Origin: an uncultured Roseibium sp.
Lineage (GTDB): Bacteria > Pseudomonadota > Alphaproteobacteria > Rhizobiales > Stappiaceae
DNA: 64,000 nucleotides
Assembly (NCBI RefSeq): GCF_947496995.1
Contig: NZ_CANMFD010000002.1
Coordinates: 310,001-374,000 of the forward strand
Direction: 5' to 3'
The translations under genes were made by a program, and so were the position numbers. Each line of letters starts with the position of its first letter. The stretch's first letter is position 1. A model generated the notes under the pieces. The model made no database searches, was not told the DNA's origin, and saw nothing but the letters and a program-made list of their open reading frames with translations. Positions 62,201-64,000 of the stretch are shown in pieces.

Positions 62201-62896
62201 TTACAGCTTCTTGGCGAGGCCTGGCTGTAACATCACGGTCCGAACGCTCATCAGATGCTCAGCTGTCATGACATTTTCGCTCTTGTGAAAGCGGATCAGT
62301 GACTGAGGCTGTTTTGCCTTGCCGATCGCTGCGATCAGGAGACCACCGGGCTTGAGCAACTGGACCCAGGCGTCAGGCACCGATTCGGCTGCCGCAGTCA
62401 CGACAATCCGGTCATAGGGGCCCTTCAGCTTCAGGCCTTCCAGTCCGTCCATGTGCCTGGCCTTGACGTTCTCTAGCCGCAGCGCAGCGAACCGGCTGGT
62501 CGCCAGATCGGTCAGGGTTGCAAAACGGTCGAGGGTTTCCACCCTGGCAGCAAGGTGGGCCATGATCGCGGCCTGGTAACCCGATCCGGTTCCTATTTCC
62601 AGAACCGAGTGGTCGGGAGAAAGGCCGAGCGCCTGGACGGTAAAGGCGACCAGAGACGGAGCCGACACCGTCTGTCCGCATTCGATGGGCAATGCGGCGT
62701 CTTCATAGGCAAGACCATGGTGACGCGCCGACAGGAACAAGCGCCTCGGCACCCGCTCAATCGCCGCAAGGACCTCTCTGGCCCCTACCCCTCGCCGCCT
62801 CAATCCAAGGACTAGCGCCGCGCGGGCCTCTGCCTCATCCGGCAGTGGAAACGGGTACGCCGGCTTCTGGTCCGTGCCGGGCTTGTTGCCGGCCAT
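62201..62896 (-). CDS. pcm: Protein-L-isoaspartate O-methyltransferase
   Basis: A 231-residue SAM-dependent methyltransferase that repairs isoaspartyl residues. SAM-binding motif I is VLEIGTGSGYQAAIMAHL near residue 98-115, and the family segment GQTVSAPSLVAFTVQAL precedes it. YDRIVVTAAAESVPDAWVQLLKPGG forms motif II/III. It is 20 bases after surE, in the usual surE-pcm-nlpD order. Confidence 0.93.
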   Translation of the reverse strand: MAGNKPGTDQKPAYPFPLPDEAEARAALVLGLRRRGVGAREVLAAIERVPRRLFLSARHHGLAYEDAALPIECGQTVSAPSLVAFTVQALGLSPDHSVLEIGTGSGYQAAIMAHLAARVETLDRFATLTDLATSRFAALRLENVKARHMDGLEGLKLKGPYDRIVVTAAAESVPDAWVQLLKPGGLLIAAIGKAKQPQSLIRFHKSENVMTAEHLMSVRTVMLQPGLAKKL

Positions 62897-62916
62897 TTAC
62901 CGCTCCCCTCTCGGGA

Positions 62917-63675
62917 TTATTGAAGTGCTCCTGCCAGGTGACTCACCAGATCATGAGCTGTCAAATCTATGCGTAGCGGTGAAACGGAAACATATCCATC
63001 GGCAATTGCATGAAGATCGGAGTTTTCGAGAACCGATTTCCCCCGATCCTGAAAACGCAGCCAGAAATAGGGATAGCCCCGGCCGTCCATGCGTTCGTCG
63101 ATAGACAGCCCGGCCTGTGCATGATGACCCTGAACCGTGACTTTCACGCCTTTCACGGCCTGTGCCGGACAAGGCGGGAAATTCACGTTCAACAGCGAGT
63201 AGCGCGGCAGATCGAAATCGATGAGCTTGCGGAACAGGTCAGGCGCGTGTGCTTCTGCAGTGCTGTAATCCGGTTCGGCGGACACGTCCCAGTCATAAGC
63301 CTGGGAAACGGCAATAGAGCGGATACCGAGGATCGCACCTTCTATCGCTCCGGCAACGGTGCCGGAATAGGTGACGTCTTCGGCCAGGTTCTGTCCCCGG
63401 TTGATGCCGGAGAGCACCAGATCCGGCGGCGCCGGCAGAACCCTGTGCACGCCCATGATGACACAATCCGTCGGCGTGCCCTTGAGAGCGAAGTGCCGCT
63501 CGTCGATCTGCCGAAGCCGCAGGGGATCGCTGAGGGTCAGCGAATGAGCGACCCCGCTCTGGTCCGTCTCGGGAGCAATCACCCAGATATCGTCGGACAG
63601 TGTGCGGGCAATGCGTTCCAGAACAGCAAGTCCCGGGGAGTGAATGCCGTCGTCATTGGTGATCAGAATGCGCAT
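62917..63675 (-). CDS. surE: 5'/3'-nucleotidase SurE
   Basis: A 252-residue metal-dependent nucleotidase. The N-terminal [20 protein letters not shown] holds the two catalytic aspartates (Asp8, Asp9). The substrate-binding Ser lies in [11 protein letters not shown] near 40, and Asn in [25 protein letters not shown] near 92. The ATG at 63675 follows GGGGGAACGC and starts the canonical N-terminus; the frame is open 24 codons farther. It lies between serS and pcm. Confidence 0.95.
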   Translation of the reverse strand: MRILITNDDGIHSPGLAVLERIARTLSDDIWVIAPETDQSGVAHSLTLSDPLRLRQIDERHFALKGTPTDCVIMGVHRVLPAPPDLVLSGINRGQNLAEDVTYSGTVAGAIEGAILGIRSIAVSQAYDWDVSAEPDYSTAEAHAPDLFRKLIDFDLPRYSLLNVNFPPCPAQAVKGVKVTVQGHHAQAGLSIDERMDGRGYPYFWLRFQDRGKSVLENSDLHAIADGYVSVSPLRIDLTAHDLVSHLAGALQ

Positions 63676-63827
63676 ATGGAAGCGTTCCCCCGGGTTTGGC
63701 ACAGCGTCGTGTAATCTGGCGATGGCCTGCACCGGCCCGCGTCGCACGGCAGTGCGTGCATGCGGAACCGGTTGACCGTTTTCATTATGCCGGACCGTGC
63801 CGGCAGCGCTCGTGAGAGCGGAAAGCC

Positions 63828-64000
<173 letters not shown>

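Overview
The window is chromosomal DNA of a heterotrophic alphaproteobacterium, most likely a marine or plant-associated member of the Hyphomicrobiales/Stappiaceae (Roseibium/Labrenzia-like). The reasons are the gene order serS-surE-pcm-nlpD-(DUF815 ATPase)-yajC-secD-secF-Mth938, direct-repeat LexA boxes GTTC-N7-GTTC before ssb and uvrA, DUF1127 genes followed by CCUCCUCCC-loop small RNAs, TRAP and Opp-type transporters, and ectoine and phenylacetate catabolism. The genus is an inference. I saw no tRNA, rRNA, CRISPR array, insertion sequence or prophage.

Layout. 1-7 kb: a minus-strand operon for an Opp/Dpp-type ABC transporter (binding protein, two permeases, two ATPases) ending in a DUF5060/DUF4038 glycosidase cut by the window edge. 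7.4-9.3 kb: two aldo/keto reductases. 9.4-16.5 kb: a minus-strand operon of a complete TRAP transporter, a VOC protein, a RuBisCO-like protein and a DUF1537 sugar-acid kinase, with a divergent LacI-type regulator. The RuBisCO-like protein/kinase pair matches the 3-oxo-isoapionate (OiaX/OiaK) branch of D-apionate catabolism. Together with the apiosidase-like hydrolase, the first 16 kb may be an apioside/apionate utilisation island.

16.6-24.7 kb: an operon of a YqcI/YcgG-family protein, a DUF1989 protein and an MscS channel; a small unknown gene; a large-subunit catalase; an EEP-family hydrolase; and a two-TM channel-like protein. 24.7-31.4 kb: an ectoine/hydroxyectoine degradation cluster (FCD-type GntR regulator, ArgE-like deacetylase and doeA on minus; eutB, eutC and an aminotransferase on plus) with two TTTGTATACAAA-type operators in the divergent promoter. 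31.6-42 kb: phenylacetate degradation, paaGIK on plus converging on paaA-DUF3291-paaBCDEZ on minus, plus paaX. Matching dyads with 25-nt spacers precede paaA and paaG and are probable PaaX operators.

42-49 kb: an orphan znuA with an extreme histidine-rich loop, a fold-back palindromic element between convergent terminators, an L,D-transpeptidase, a putative zincin, ssb, a DUF1206 membrane protein and a PAP2 phosphatase. 49.4-53.4 kb: uvrA, then two DUF1127 genes, each followed by CCUCCUCCC-loop hairpins (five in all) that look like cuckoo/CcsR-type small RNAs. 53.6-64 kb: housekeeping genes trmFO, homologues of the mitochondrial complex I assembly factors NDUFAF6 and NDUFAF3, secF, secD, yajC, a DUF815 ATPase, an nlpD-like gene, pcm, surE and the 3' end of serS.
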